Assembly: GCA_036507855.1 (NCBI GenBank)
Contig: DATCIJ010000041.1
Location: forward strand, 1-64,000
Direction of reading: 5' to 3'
DNA from: JABWBJ01 sp036507855
GTDB lineage: Bacteria > Gemmatimonadota > Gemmatimonadetes > Gemmatimonadales > Gemmatimonadaceae
Length of the DNA stretch: 64,000 bases
The position numbers and the translations under genes were made by a program. The notes beneath the pieces were generated by a model that had not been told where the DNA came from, searched no databases, and worked only from the letters and a program-made list of their open reading frames with translations. Below, one piece after another: positions 1-9,216 of this stretch (within the stretch, counting starts at the first letter, position 1; each line of letters starts with the position of its first letter).

Positions 1-1519
1 TGGTGATCGCATTGTAGGTCACGTCGGTGACCATCCGTGTGATCTTTCCGTTCTTGATCTCCCAGAACACGTGGCCGCCGAACTGCCCGTTGTACCGCTG
101 CTGATCGATCGAGTAGCTGCCGCGTCCATCGATCATCACGCCGTTCCGGACATCAGCGATCATCTGTTCCCGCGTGGGCGCGTTGTCCGGCCCAGGCGCC
201 AGCTGGATGTTAGGCATGCGCAGGAACGGATAGTCACGCCACGAGTTTCCGAACGTGCAACCGCGGCTGAAGTTCTCGTTCATGTAGTGCGCCGTCTCGC
301 GGTTGGTCTGCAACCCGACCAGCGTGCCTTCCTTGATGATGTCCCACTTCATCGTCTTCACGCCGTCGTCGTCGAACCCGACGGAGCCAAGGCCGCGGGA
401 CGTCTTGTCGGCGTAGATGTTGAGGTGCTTCGACCCGTATTTGAGCTTCCCCACGTCGGAGAGCTTCACGAAGCTCGTCCCGGCATAGTTGGCCTCATAG
501 CCCACCACGCGATCGAGCTCCGTCGCGTGCGCAATGATCTCGTGGATGGTGAGCGCCGCGTGCGACGGCGACAGGATCAGGTCGCGCAGACCGCTCGAGC
601 CTAACGGCTTGGCCGAACAGTTCTCGACGGCCTCGTTGGCAACGCGCTCCGCCGAGTCGGGGAAATCACATTCGTCGATGATCTCCCATCCCGCGACCCC
701 CGCCACGCCGGGGTAGTTCCGGGTCTTGGTGACGTCACCGACGCGCGCGGTCACGCTCATGTTAGGCGTCGTCGTGAAAAGCTCCTGCTCGATAAACGAC
801 CCTTCACTCGACGCGAAATAGCGCCACTCATACCTGCACTGCGCCGAGACGTTCACCGCGGTCACGCCCTGCACCGCGCTGGCCTTGTCGACCACGGCCT
901 GTGCCCACGCTTGCTTGTCGGTTTGTGACACGCTCATGGGGTTCCTTGCCATCGGCGTGATGTAGTTCTCGACGTATGCCTGGACCGGAGCGAGCCGGAC
1001 GTCGGCCTTTTTCGCGATCGCGCTGGCACGCGCGACTTCAACCGCCAGGCGTGCGACGCGACGGACCTCGTCCTCGGTGACGATCGGGCTGCTGGCGAAT
1101 CCCCAGACGCCGCTGTGTATGACGCGCACGCCGAATCCACCGGGCCGCCGATCGGCGTCGCCCGGAATCCCCAGCGTGTCGCCGCCGCGTCCCCCGCGGC
1201 CTCCACCACCGCCGCCACCGCCGCCACCGCCGCCACCGCCGCCACCACGCCCGCCGCCGCCCCCTCGTCCAGCTCCGGCCGCGCTGAAGCTCGCGGTCGC
1301 TCCGGGCAGGATCGACGTCATCGTGAACCGCACGTCGGCGTAGCTCGCACCGGCGAGTTTCGCTTCAGCGAGCACGATGTCCGCCAGACCCTTGAAGCGC
1401 GTCTCGAGAACACGGCCTTTGGGCGAGGTCGCCAGGATGTTGCCGATGAGGTCACGCGAATAGAGCGCGACAGCAGCGGAGGATCCGGCGGTCTTGATGA
1501 AGTTTCTTCTCGATGTCAT
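1..1519 (-). CDS. tldD: TldD-family metalloprotease with Tat-type signal (3' end outside window)
   Basis: TldD/PmbA-family metallopeptidase, the partner of TldE in proteolysis or maturation of modified peptides. The ATG at 1519 gives an N-terminus with a twin-arginine-like signal (SRRNFIKTAG), so the protein may be exported, unlike the cytoplasmic E. coli enzyme. The family HExxxH zinc motif is visible as HEIIAH at about residues 326-331. A glycine/arginine-rich stretch at about residues 78-112 is encoded by a tandem 9-bp repeat (about 1200-1260). About 506 residues lie inside the window and the frame runs off the left edge. The gene follows pmbA across a 71-nt gap filled with heptad repeats that reach to 2 nt from the ATG; no Shine-Dalgarno is visible. 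Family call is firm; export is inferred. Confidence 0.88.
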   Translation of the reverse strand, partial: MTSRRNFIKTAGSSAAVALYSRDLIGNILATSPKGRVLETRFKGLADIVLAEAKLAGASYADVRFTMTSILPGATASFSAAGAGRGGGGGRGGGGGGGGGGGGGGGGRGGRGGDTLGIPGDADRRPGGFGVRVIHSGVWGFASSPIVTEDEVRRVARLAVEVARASAIAKKADVRLAPVQAYVENYITPMARNPMSVSQTDKQAWAQAVVDKASAVQGVTAVNVSAQCRYEWRYFASSEGSFIEQELFTTTPNMSVTARVGDVTKTRNYPGVAGVAGWEIIDECDFPDSAERVANEAVENCSAKPLGSSGLRDLILSPSHAALTIHEIIAHATELDRVVGYEANYAGTSFVKLSDVGKLKYGSKHLNIYADKTSRGLGSVGFDDDGVKTMKWDIIKEGTLVGLQTNRETAHYMNENFSRGCTFGNSWRDYPFLRMPNIQLAPGPDNAPTREQMIADVRNGVMIDGRGSYSIDQQRYNGQFGGHVFWEIKNGKITRMVTDVTYNAIT

Positions 1520-1521
1520 AC

Positions 1522-1591
1522 GGGCAGCGGGCAGAGGGCAGCGATAAACGAGCAGCGAAAAGCGGTCAGCGATCAGCGATCAGCGAGCTCT
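1522..1591. repeat. Heptad array 1 (tldD/pmbA gap)
   Basis: Ten consecutive 7-nt units in strict register fill the gap: GGGCAGC, GGGCAGA, GGGCAGC, GATAAAC, GAGCAGC, GAAAAGC, GGTCAGC, GATCAGC, GATCAGC, GAGCTCT. The array begins 2 nt upstream of the tldD ATG and ends at the pmbA stop codon. Confidence 0.85.
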
Positions 1592-3018
1592 CACAGCGCC
1601 GGCGAAACGCTCGTCATATAAAACTCTTCTACGCGAACAGGGGGCACCAAAGCAGTCCCCAGTCCATCGTACGATTCGCCCGTGTGCATCGGGACCGGCT
1701 TGCCGACCAGCGACAGGTTATTGTAGCCGACGATCGGCGACATATTCCACCGGAAGTTCTGCACGGGCCCGACGATCTCGCCGTTCTCGATCAGGAACAG
1801 GCCATCGCGCGTCATCCCCGTGTTCAGCAGCGGCTGGTCATCGGACGGCACGCCGCGGATGTACCAGAAGAACGTGACGAGCAGGCCGCGGCGCGTCTGC
1901 TTCACCATCTCCTCGATCGAAAGATCCGAGCCCTCCTGCGAGAGGCTCATGTTAGGCGTCGCGCCCTGATTGGGACCGAATGCCCGCAACACGCCCTGGT
2001 CGATCCAGGTCACCGGCTTCGCGGGCCGATTGTCGTTCATGATGGGCGTTTGACGCAGGATCGGGTTCCCGACGTCGCTCTTCAGCGTGAAGAGATCGCT
2101 GAAGAGCTTGTCACCGATCTTCTTGTCGGCCATGAACCGACCCGCGGTGTTCAGTCCGGCGGCGCCACCTCCACCGCCACCGCGACCCGGAGGCGCATCC
2201 GGAGGCTGATCGGCGCCAGCGCCCGGTGGAGCGCCGCCGCGACCACCCCCGCCTCCGAATCCTCCGCCCCCGAATCCTCCGCCTCCAAACAGACCGGTCA
2301 TGAGCGAAAGGAACCGAGCGTTGGCGCGCGGCTCGAGGATGACCGTATAGCGGCCGGGCTCGATGGCCCTCGGCCTCCGGCTCTTGAGCGCCTTATCGGC
2401 GGCGACTTCAGTCAGCGCCTTGGCGTCGATCATGCGGATATCCTTGATCCCCGTCGTCCCTGCCCATCCGGACCCACTGCCATCGGCCATGCGGCAGGTG
2501 AGCACGAATCCCGCTTCGGCAACGCGGTAGTACGCGAAGAGTCCTTTTGAATTCGCGTTGCAGGTGGTCTGGTCGATCTTCGGGATGTAGCCCGCGCCCA
2601 GAACGCCCTTCTGTTCGGCGAGATCGATCGAGTCCTTCACCAGGCGCGCGCGTTCGCCGGGCCCGAAGTTCACGAGATCCGGAAGCGCGGCATCGACCGG
2701 GATGTACTCCTGCGGTCCGAGCAGCTCTTGCAGGTTCGGATTGTCCCTGGCCTGTCGCGCTTCGGAAAGCGCCTCGTCGACCATGGTCTTGAGGCCAGCG
2801 TCGCTGAAGTCTCTGGTGTCAGCGCTGCCGCTCTTCTGGCCGAGTCGAACGGTGACGGTTACCTGCCGGTCGTACTGCACGAGGTTTGTCGTGATCGACG
2901 AGTTGGCCCATCGAGTGCCCGACCGCTCGCCGCCGGTCAGGTTCACTTCCACCGCATCGGCGGTGGCCATGTTCAGGACCTTGTCGACGATCGCTTTGGC
3001 TTGTTCGCGTGTGTACAT
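1591..3018 (-). CDS. pmbA: TldE/PmbA-family metalloprotease subunit
   Basis: TldD/PmbA-family protein, read here as the TldE-type partner of the TldD encoded just downstream. The start is placed at the ATG at 3018 (MYTREQAKAIVDK), giving 475 aa. A longer reading frame upstream only translates heptad repeats and is rejected. The N-terminal domain (about residues 1-190) and the C-terminal beta-rich domain ending in VEEFYMTSVSPAL are family-like. No HExxxH motif is seen, as expected for TldE. Glycine-rich insertions with GGGGFGGGG units lie at about residues 240-300 and are unusual for the family. No signal peptide is visible, in contrast to the TldD partner. Confidence 0.87.
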   Translation of the reverse strand: MYTREQAKAIVDKVLNMATADAVEVNLTGGERSGTRWANSSITTNLVQYDRQVTVTVRLGQKSGSADTRDFSDAGLKTMVDEALSEARQARDNPNLQELLGPQEYIPVDAALPDLVNFGPGERARLVKDSIDLAEQKGVLGAGYIPKIDQTTCNANSKGLFAYYRVAEAGFVLTCRMADGSGSGWAGTTGIKDIRMIDAKALTEVAADKALKSRRPRAIEPGRYTVILEPRANARFLSLMTGLFGGGGFGGGGFGGGGGRGGAPPGAGADQPPDAPPGRGGGGGGAAGLNTAGRFMADKKIGDKLFSDLFTLKSDVGNPILRQTPIMNDNRPAKPVTWIDQGVLRAFGPNQGATPNMSLSQEGSDLSIEEMVKQTRRGLLVTFFWYIRGVPSDDQPLLNTGMTRDGLFLIENGEIVGPVQNFRWNMSPIVGYNNLSLVGKPVPMHTGESYDGLGTALVPPVRVEEFYMTSVSPAL

Positions 3019-3030
3019 GGATGGCAAGGT

Positions 3031-3072
3031 GATTGCTGGTTGCTTCCTGCTTCTTGCTTCTTGCTTCTTCCT
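3031..3072. repeat. Heptad array 2 (upstream of pmbA)
   Basis: Six in-register 7-nt units: GATTGCT, GGTTGCT, TCCTGCT, TCTTGCT, TCTTGCT, TCTTCCT. On the transcribed minus strand this is an AAGCARG repeat ending 12 nt before the pmbA ATG. A longer frame reads through it and translates to an artificial KKQEARSRKQ-type peptide. Confidence 0.8.
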
Positions 3073-3138
3073 TCGGCCGGTGCTGGGCAAGCTGCATTCG
3101 GTTCGCGTAAACGGCAATCTGCACCGTCGTGTTCGCGT

Positions 3139-4884
3139 CTACGCTTGTCCGCGGCGTCGGCGCCACCACCATTCGGCGCCAAGAAGGAGCGCAAACGGGA
3201 CAATCCACCACGCGGATCGCATCGGGTGCCACGTTTCTACGCGCGACACCGTCTGGAACGTTGCCGACAGCAGACCTGGGAGCTGACTCAATTCCGTTTC
3301 CTGGACAACGGTTCCGCCGCGTGACGAAACGAACGCTTCGACAAGGTTCCGGTCGTCACGAAGCGGTGCGAGTGCGGCAGGATCAACAACGATGGGCGCT
3401 TCGGCAAACTCGCTTCCCGACGAAACGATGAGCCGATACGTGCCGGGGCGTTGAGGCGCGACGATCGTCCCCGAGAACGCACCAGGCGTCGCCTCGGGCC
3501 ACAGCCTCACCATCGTGGAGTCGCCTTCTGTCACGAGCAGCGCCGCAACACTGGCCGCTCGCTCGGCCCGATTCGACAGCATCGCGTCGCGAACGGTGAC
3601 CCGAACGTGTCCTGTCTCACCGGGCGCCAGTGAACGCTGCGACACCGCGACATCAACGACGGGGGGCGCGTTGGCGCTGAGTTCCGCGATCATCGTGGTC
3701 CAGAAGGAGTCGAACCCGGACGTGGCGCGGTCGCGATAATGCCACGCGTCGAGCGCGCCACTCACGAGCAGGCGTCCCGCTCCGACTGAAATGCTCCAGA
3801 CAACTGCTCGGCGGCTCGAGTCGCGACCAATACTCACAGAATGCAGCGAGGCGCCGGCTGGAGTCGTGACGGGCCAGGCGATTTCCTGCGCGCGGAGTCC
3901 GTTGCCTCCATCGGCGTCATCGGGTTGCGCCGCGACCGGCAGCCGGGAGGCACGCCAGTTGGTGACCCCGGTCAGTCGATCGACTGGGCCGGCGCCGCGA
4001 CGATCCATGAGCAACACGACGCGTCCGCCGCGACGGCGCATGTACGCGTCGAGTCCAGCCGCGTCCGATTCCGTCAACTGTTCGGGCGCACCGACGACGA
4101 TGGTCTCGAAGCCGTCGAGCACCTGCTCATCGCGCAAGGATACCGGCGCCGCGCCGGCGGTGTTCGAAACGCCACGCGACGTTACGACACGATGGGTAAC
4201 CGTGAATCGCGTGTCGCCCTCCACGGCGCGCCTGACGAATGTCGACAGCCAGGACGCTCGCGGATCGAAGAAGAGCACGTCGAACCGGCGATCCCCGGCG
4301 TCCACGGCTGTCGATGCCGAGTCCGCGATTGACGTCCCGTTGATCACTGCGACCGCCCGGAGCGACGTTGTCCCTTCCATCGTCGGCACGTGGACGAGCG
4401 GCACTCGGAGCATCGCGCTGTCGGAGGAAATGATTTCGCTCCGATGATCCACGACCACGTCATCGCGTTTCAGTTGTACATCGAAGCGACGCCCCCGCGC
4501 GCCAATGACCATGACTCCGGCGCTGACCGGCACTCGCGCATTCAGGGGCGACGTTGCCGGTGCGTCGAGCATCGCGAACCGCACCGAAGGAGTTGGACTC
4601 GTTGGCACGACTGCCATCAGCGGCGCCGTCAACTGGCTCCACTCGTCAGGCATGGCGTCACCGGCCAACACCGTGCCCGATGCCCCTTCAAACGCGCCGC
4701 GCACGACGGTGAATCGCCGGTCGAGCTCACGCGCGACCCGATCTGACAACAACGCATCCTTCACCGGGTCGGCGGCCACGATCGCCACCAGCGGCCGTGC
4801 GCGCCGCGTGGAGGTCAGTGCAGGATCAGCCACGGCAAGCACGGCAATCACGAGCGCGGCCGCGCGTAAGGCGGTCATCATCAT
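3139..4884 (-). CDS. Membrane-anchored protein of the MoxR/BatA operon
   Basis: 581-aa protein with a hydrophobic N-terminal segment (about residues 5-22) and one C-terminal membrane segment (about 555-572) followed by a positive tail (WWWRRRRGQA). The large middle part is probably periplasmic. It resembles the GATase-like/BatA-associated membrane proteins found with MoxR operons, but I recognise no catalytic motif. Its ATG overlaps the stop of the upstream DUF4175-like gene by 4 bp, so the two are probably translationally coupled. The function of the module (cell envelope or protein assembly) is inferred only from its MoxR, DUF58 and BatA neighbours. Confidence 0.8.
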   Translation of the reverse strand: MMMTALRAAALVIAVLAVADPALTSTRRARPLVAIVAADPVKDALLSDRVARELDRRFTVVRGAFEGASGTVLAGDAMPDEWSQLTAPLMAVVPTSPTPSVRFAMLDAPATSPLNARVPVSAGVMVIGARGRRFDVQLKRDDVVVDHRSEIISSDSAMLRVPLVHVPTMEGTTSLRAVAVINGTSIADSASTAVDAGDRRFDVLFFDPRASWLSTFVRRAVEGDTRFTVTHRVVTSRGVSNTAGAAPVSLRDEQVLDGFETIVVGAPEQLTESDAAGLDAYMRRRGGRVVLLMDRRGAGPVDRLTGVTNWRASRLPVAAQPDDADGGNGLRAQEIAWPVTTPAGASLHSVSIGRDSSRRAVVWSISVGAGRLLVSGALDAWHYRDRATSGFDSFWTTMIAELSANAPPVVDVAVSQRSLAPGETGHVRVTVRDAMLSNRAERAASVAALLVTEGDSTMVRLWPEATPGAFSGTIVAPQRPGTYRLIVSSGSEFAEAPIVVDPAALAPLRDDRNLVEAFVSSRGGTVVQETELSQLPGLLSATFQTVSRVETWHPMRSAWWIVPFALLLGAEWWWRRRRGQA

Positions 4885-6974
4885 GGACGCCGGCCCTCGC
4901 GCTTCAACGCGTCTCGCAGTGCTCCCTCCAACAGACCCGTCTCCAGGAACGTCCGGCTGCCCGGCGCCGCGGACAGCGAACCGGCAACCAGCCCCAATAC
5001 CTGCTTCACGAGGCTGTCGATGCGCATGCGCACGTCAGGTACGGGCCCGGTGCGAGCCTGCCCCGCCACCTCCTGGATGCGCAGCGCGAGCGCCCGCAGG
5101 GAGTCAGAACCCGGATCAGTACGCAACAAATCGAGCGCGGAATTCGTCACCCGGTACGAACGCTGCGCCACGGAATCGCCTGACGACATGGCGGCAAGAT
5201 CGGCCAGCAGTCGGCGGAGCGCCGCGGTCCGGTCATCCGGAACTGGCGTCGCGGCCGGCCCGGAAAGCCCCGCGGTCAGGCTCAACGTTCCACTGAGCCG
5301 CCGCTCGAGGTCTATGCGCTCACGTTGCGTCAGCGCGCGAAGGATGAAGCGCGACCGAGCGAACGCGCGCATCAGGTTCTCGAGGGCGGACCGCTCGGCC
5401 TGCAGCGCCTGATCCAGATTGGCATCGGTGAGCGAAGACGAGGCGCGGCTCATCGCGCGGATGGCGCGCATCATGTCAACGCGACCCCGATTCTGGAGAC
5501 GTCCCGCCAGCAGGTCGCTCTCCGCTTCCGCCTCGGCTGCCTCGTTCAGCTCCAGTGTGCCCGCCGCTTCCGCCGCCAGGTCCTCCACTTCACCACCCAT
5601 CATGAAGACGAACTCGGCGCGGACCTGGCGTTGCTCGGCGGCCAGCTGGCGCGCCTCGACACTGACGGAATCGGCGGCCATCGAGGGTCGACGGGCCAGG
5701 AGGCGTTCGGTCTTGAGGATCACCATCTGCTGGCTGACCGCATAACGATCCCGCTGGTCGTCAGCGGCAAATCCTTCAGCAGCGATGGCGCCGGGAGTCA
5801 CGACCTCGAGGACGTAGCTCTCCGATTCAACCGGCGCTGCACCCGGGCGGCGATCGGTCGCGGCGGCGCGATACACCACGAGATCGCCGGGTGCGAGTCC
5901 AAGCTCCTCGAGTCGCCACGTTCCGCGCGCGGTCCAGGAGCGTGGACTGGCTGCCGTCACGGCGACGGGCACGTCGCGCTCGGTGAAGGTGAAGCGTTCG
6001 CCGCTCCCCGATACCGCGGTGTAACGAAGCCGTACCGATCCAAGGGCGAGGTCATCGTCAGCGGTGATCACCACCGGTATGGTGTCAGGCACGGAGCTGA
6101 AGAACAGATCCCGGCCCGGCGACGTCAGGTTGACTCGTGGTGGTCGATCGGTCGTGACCCCCACTCCCACGAGCTGTCGAGCGCCGGCTGCTCCCGTCGA
6201 GTCGCGCGGCTCCATTGCGAGGAAACCGTCAGACTCCGCCGTGAGGGCTGCCGTGAAGGACCCATCACGCCTTTCCATGGCTCGCGTTCCCGAGAGCGTC
6301 TCGAGATTGACCGAAGACGCGGTCGCCTCGACTCGCACGTCGATTCGACTGGCGGCGAGCGCCTCGATCCGTGACGGATTGATCGCGGTCGTAACGGGCA
6401 TTCCCGAGTAGGCGGGTGGAGTAATCCTGACTTCAACGGAGCGAACGGCGGGCCCCCCAGTGTGAACCAGCGTTCGAGTCATCGTGCCGGCCGTTTCCGC
6501 CGGTCGCAGAAGACTGACCGCGAGCATGATCACGCCAATCGTGAGCACAATTCCCGCGGCCCGCGCCGGAAAGAGGGGCGTTGGATCGAGGCCACTGACA
6601 ATTCCTGCCGCGCGCGCCATAACCACATCGCGGACGTACTGCCTGCCAACGTGACTCAGCTCGGCAGCGGTGACGATCAGGTTTCGACCAAGCGTTGTGC
6701 GCCGCTCCAGGCGACCGGCGATTTCCGGCAGCGATCGCCACCAGCCAATGCGCCATTCATCTCCGAAGACCACGCGCACGATGGCGACGACGATCACCGT
6801 CGCTACCAGGGCAGCGACAGCAGGAACCCTGTCGGGTCGCATGCCGGCAAGAATGAACAGCGACGCCAGCGCGCATCCGGCCGCCACGCCCTCCATGGCA
6901 CGCAGCACGACCATCCGCCGCCGGACCCGGACCAGGAAGTGCTCGACCGTCGTCCCTTCAGGCCACGCGTTCAT
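4881..6974 (-). CDS. DUF4175-like large membrane protein
   Basis: 697 aa. Two hydrophobic segments lie near the N-terminus (about residues 28-46 and 50-70) and a third at about 140-160. A beta-rich region follows and then, from about residue 420, a charged helical region rich in Ala/Glu/Arg that looks coiled-coil. Architecture and position match the DUF4175-type proteins that accompany MoxR-DUF58-BatA genes; the family assignment is from memory and not certain. It overlaps batA by 17 bp at its start and the next gene by 4 bp at its end. No enzymatic motif is visible. Confidence 0.78.
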   Translation of the reverse strand: MNAWPEGTTVEHFLVRVRRRMVVLRAMEGVAAGCALASLFILAGMRPDRVPAVAALVATVIVVAIVRVVFGDEWRIGWWRSLPEIAGRLERRTTLGRNLIVTAAELSHVGRQYVRDVVMARAAGIVSGLDPTPLFPARAAGIVLTIGVIMLAVSLLRPAETAGTMTRTLVHTGGPAVRSVEVRITPPAYSGMPVTTAINPSRIEALAASRIDVRVEATASSVNLETLSGTRAMERRDGSFTAALTAESDGFLAMEPRDSTGAAGARQLVGVGVTTDRPPRVNLTSPGRDLFFSSVPDTIPVVITADDDLALGSVRLRYTAVSGSGERFTFTERDVPVAVTAASPRSWTARGTWRLEELGLAPGDLVVYRAAATDRRPGAAPVESESYVLEVVTPGAIAAEGFAADDQRDRYAVSQQMVILKTERLLARRPSMAADSVSVEARQLAAEQRQVRAEFVFMMGGEVEDLAAEAAGTLELNEAAEAEAESDLLAGRLQNRGRVDMMRAIRAMSRASSSLTDANLDQALQAERSALENLMRAFARSRFILRALTQRERIDLERRLSGTLSLTAGLSGPAATPVPDDRTAALRRLLADLAAMSSGDSVAQRSYRVTNSALDLLRTDPGSDSLRALALRIQEVAGQARTGPVPDVRMRIDSLVKQVLGLVAGSLSAAPGSRTFLETGLLEGALRDALKREGRRP

Positions 6975-8298
6975 GTGGCGCCTCGGTTACCGTCAACGGT
7001 GCGCGGCGTGGCGCCCGTCTTCGCAGCCATTCCTCCGCCAGCAGGAACGCGATGGCAACGAGCCAGAACCAACGGCCATCCGGCGACGTGTCCTCCGTGA
7101 CTCGCGGCCCAGGCTCGCTGGCTGGCCGTTCCCATCCCCGGAGCGCCTCGTCAGGCACGACCACCGGTTCCAGTTCCTGCAACGAGGGCGCCGTCTGTAC
7201 GGCGGCCACGACGCTCGCGAGCAGCGCCGTCCCGGCGACAGTTCCCACTTCGACACAAGCGAAGACGAGCACATCATAGTCCGTTGCGCTGGAGCCTCCA
7301 GCCATCGTTGCGACCACCTCGCCGCTCGCGTTATGCGCGATCGCGACTCCAGCATGGTCGCACGACGGTGTCACACGCGCTGAAGCAGCGGCGTCGGTGA
7401 GCAACCTGTCGCGTCCGAGCGCCATCAACCGGTCACCCTGCCACGGACTGTTGAGCGCAGCGACGCCCGCCGCCAGTTCGCGACGCCCGGAGTATCGCGG
7501 AAATACCACCGCCACCTTCCTGGCTGAACTGCCGGGACGAGGAGCGATGGCGCGCACCGCGGCAACCGACGCCTGCACCAATCCCGCGTCCTCTGCCGGT
7601 GCCAGCACCACGATGGGTAGAGTAGTGTCCTCTGGCGAGGTGGCCCATGTCGCATCGGTGCGATTCGGCTGCAGGCCCAGCCTCACTATGCCACCTGACG
7701 CCTCCGCCGAACCTGGCGCCACTGAGGACACCGACACCTTCACCAACCGAATCCCGATGCCTTGTGCCACCGACGCAAGCTGGCCGTCGACGAGCGCGCC
7801 CGCCTGGAAATCCGAGATGATGACCAGCTCGCGAACGCCCGAGTGAGCCTGCAGCCACGAGGCGGCGCCGGCCACGCTGGCTCCCGGCTGCAACGTTTCG
7901 ACGATTATTCCTTCCCGAGCCGAATCGAGCATTCGCTGTCCCAGTGCGCGGGCGCGCTGCAGGGCGCTCGTGCTGTCGCTCGTCAGGCGGCGCATGCTCG
8001 GGCTCGTGTCCACAAGGATTGCTCGCACCGGGATCAGAGCGGTGCGAGCGCGTTCCGAGTCAAGCCACATCGGTTGTGCGAGCGCCAGTACCGCGGCGAG
8101 AATCACCGCGCACCTCACGACGAGGAGCAAGACGTCGCTCGGCCGGCTCCGTGTTGCCGGCCTGGGGCGTGCATCACGGAGCAGCCTGAGGCTCGGGAAT
8201 CGCGCACGGCGCGCCAGGCGGCGGCCGAACAGGTGCACGAGAATCGGTACGGCCAGCGCGAGCAGTCCACCGAAGGCCGCGGGATTGAGCCAGCTCAT
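6958..8298 (-). CDS. BatA-domain membrane protein with vWA-like domain
   Basis: 446-aa protein starting with the typical BatA N-terminal domain: a membrane segment (about residues 8-27), a basic FPSLRLLR-type stretch, and a second membrane segment (about 58-78). A von Willebrand A-like domain follows, with a DTSPSMRR metal-site motif near residue 92. A further membrane segment near residue 415 is followed by a basic tail. Such proteins act with MoxR ATPases in envelope-stress or protein-assembly modules. Its start overlaps the DUF58 gene by 4 bp. In this family the vWA part is expected on the periplasmic side; that is inference here. Confidence 0.88.
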   Translation of the reverse strand: MSWLNPAAFGGLLALAVPILVHLFGRRLARRARFPSLRLLRDARPRPATRSRPSDVLLLVVRCAVILAAVLALAQPMWLDSERARTALIPVRAILVDTSPSMRRLTSDSTSALQRARALGQRMLDSAREGIIVETLQPGASVAGAASWLQAHSGVRELVIISDFQAGALVDGQLASVAQGIGIRLVKVSVSSVAPGSAEASGGIVRLGLQPNRTDATWATSPEDTTLPIVVLAPAEDAGLVQASVAAVRAIAPRPGSSARKVAVVFPRYSGRRELAAGVAALNSPWQGDRLMALGRDRLLTDAAASARVTPSCDHAGVAIAHNASGEVVATMAGGSSATDYDVLVFACVEVGTVAGTALLASVVAAVQTAPSLQELEPVVVPDEALRGWERPASEPGPRVTEDTSPDGRWFWLVAIAFLLAEEWLRRRAPRRAPLTVTEAPHERVA

Positions 8299-9212
8299 GA
8301 AGCTTCCCGTGAACCCGCATGATGCGCTTCTGGTTTCGCTTCCCGCCGCATGAGGAAGTCACGGAGAGCGCGGCCGGGCGGCGTGTCGGTCCACATGAGC
8401 GCGTAGTCGACATGATCACGGAGCGCGCTCTCACGGGATCGATTCAGGAATTCCTGGAACGCGCGGCGATAGTCACCGGCCACGGCACCGGCGTCGATCA
8501 GGCGCCGCTCGCGCGTCTCCATGTCCTCGAACTCCACGTCGCCGGCATACGGAAAACCTGCCTCGCCAGGCGCGATCACCTGGAGCATGGCCACATCGTG
8601 TCCGTGACTCGCCACGCGTCGGAGCTCCCGATGGGTCTCATCTTCAGCGTCCTGGAAGTCGGAAAGCACGAGGACCACTCCGCGGCGCTTCAGAAGCTCC
8701 GCTCCGCGCGCGATTCCTCGCGCCGGCGACCATGACCCGGACGGCTCGAGCCGGCCGATCGTCCCGATGAGCGAATGCAGGTGCGGGCGCCCTCCCCTGG
8801 CGGGCAGGTAGGTCATCCGATCGCCTGCCATCGCAAGGAGTCCGACGGCGTCACCCTGTGATACCACGAGGTGTGCCAGCGACGCGGCCAGCACTGCGGC
8901 ATAGCGCCATTTCGATGTGCCGATCTCTGGAAAGGCCATCGATGCACTGCCATCCATCACCAGCATCACCGACATGCTCGTCGTCTCGCGGAACTGCCGC
9001 GTGTACAAGCGGTCCGTTCGCGCCAGCAACTTCCAGTCGAGGTACTTCAGGTCATCGCCAACGCGGTACGGCCGGTGTTCCTGGAATTCGGAACTGTACC
9101 CGTGAAACGGACTGCGGTGCGATCCGGCGCGCATTCCTTCGACGACGAGCCTCGCCGCGAGTTCCAGATCGTCGATCGCGGTGATGACGTCGGCAGACAG
9201 CACGGAGGTCAT
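8295..9212 (-). CDS. DUF58 domain protein
   Basis: 305 aa. It shows the DUF58 signature RVGDDLKYLDWKLLARTDRL at about residues 51-70, followed by a vWA-like metal site (DGSASMAF, near residue 92). DUF58 proteins are almost always encoded next to MoxR AAA+ ATPases and are thought to be their partners or substrates. The gene starts 4 nt after the moxR stop and overlaps batA by 4 bp, so moxR-DUF58-batA is a tight operon. No membrane segment is visible; a soluble protein is likely. Confidence 0.92.
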   Translation of the reverse strand: MTSVLSADVITAIDDLELAARLVVEGMRAGSHRSPFHGYSSEFQEHRPYRVGDDLKYLDWKLLARTDRLYTRQFRETTSMSVMLVMDGSASMAFPEIGTSKWRYAAVLAASLAHLVVSQGDAVGLLAMAGDRMTYLPARGGRPHLHSLIGTIGRLEPSGSWSPARGIARGAELLKRRGVVLVLSDFQDAEDETHRELRRVASHGHDVAMLQVIAPGEAGFPYAGDVEFEDMETRERRLIDAGAVAGDYRRAFQEFLNRSRESALRDHVDYALMWTDTPPGRALRDFLMRREAKPEAHHAGSREAS

Positions 9213-9216
9213 CCCG

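Noticed and set aside
1180..1290. Tandem 9-bp repeat in tldD as a CRISPR or minisatellite
   Set aside because: No spacers; it encodes an in-frame poly-glycine stretch, so it is a coding low-complexity tract.
1077..1343. Proline-rich 88-codon frame on the plus strand
   Set aside because: It is the complement of the glycine-repeat tract of tldD.
3019..3117. 33-residue N-terminal extension of PmbA
   Set aside because: It only translates heptad array 2 and precedes the natural family start MYTREQ.
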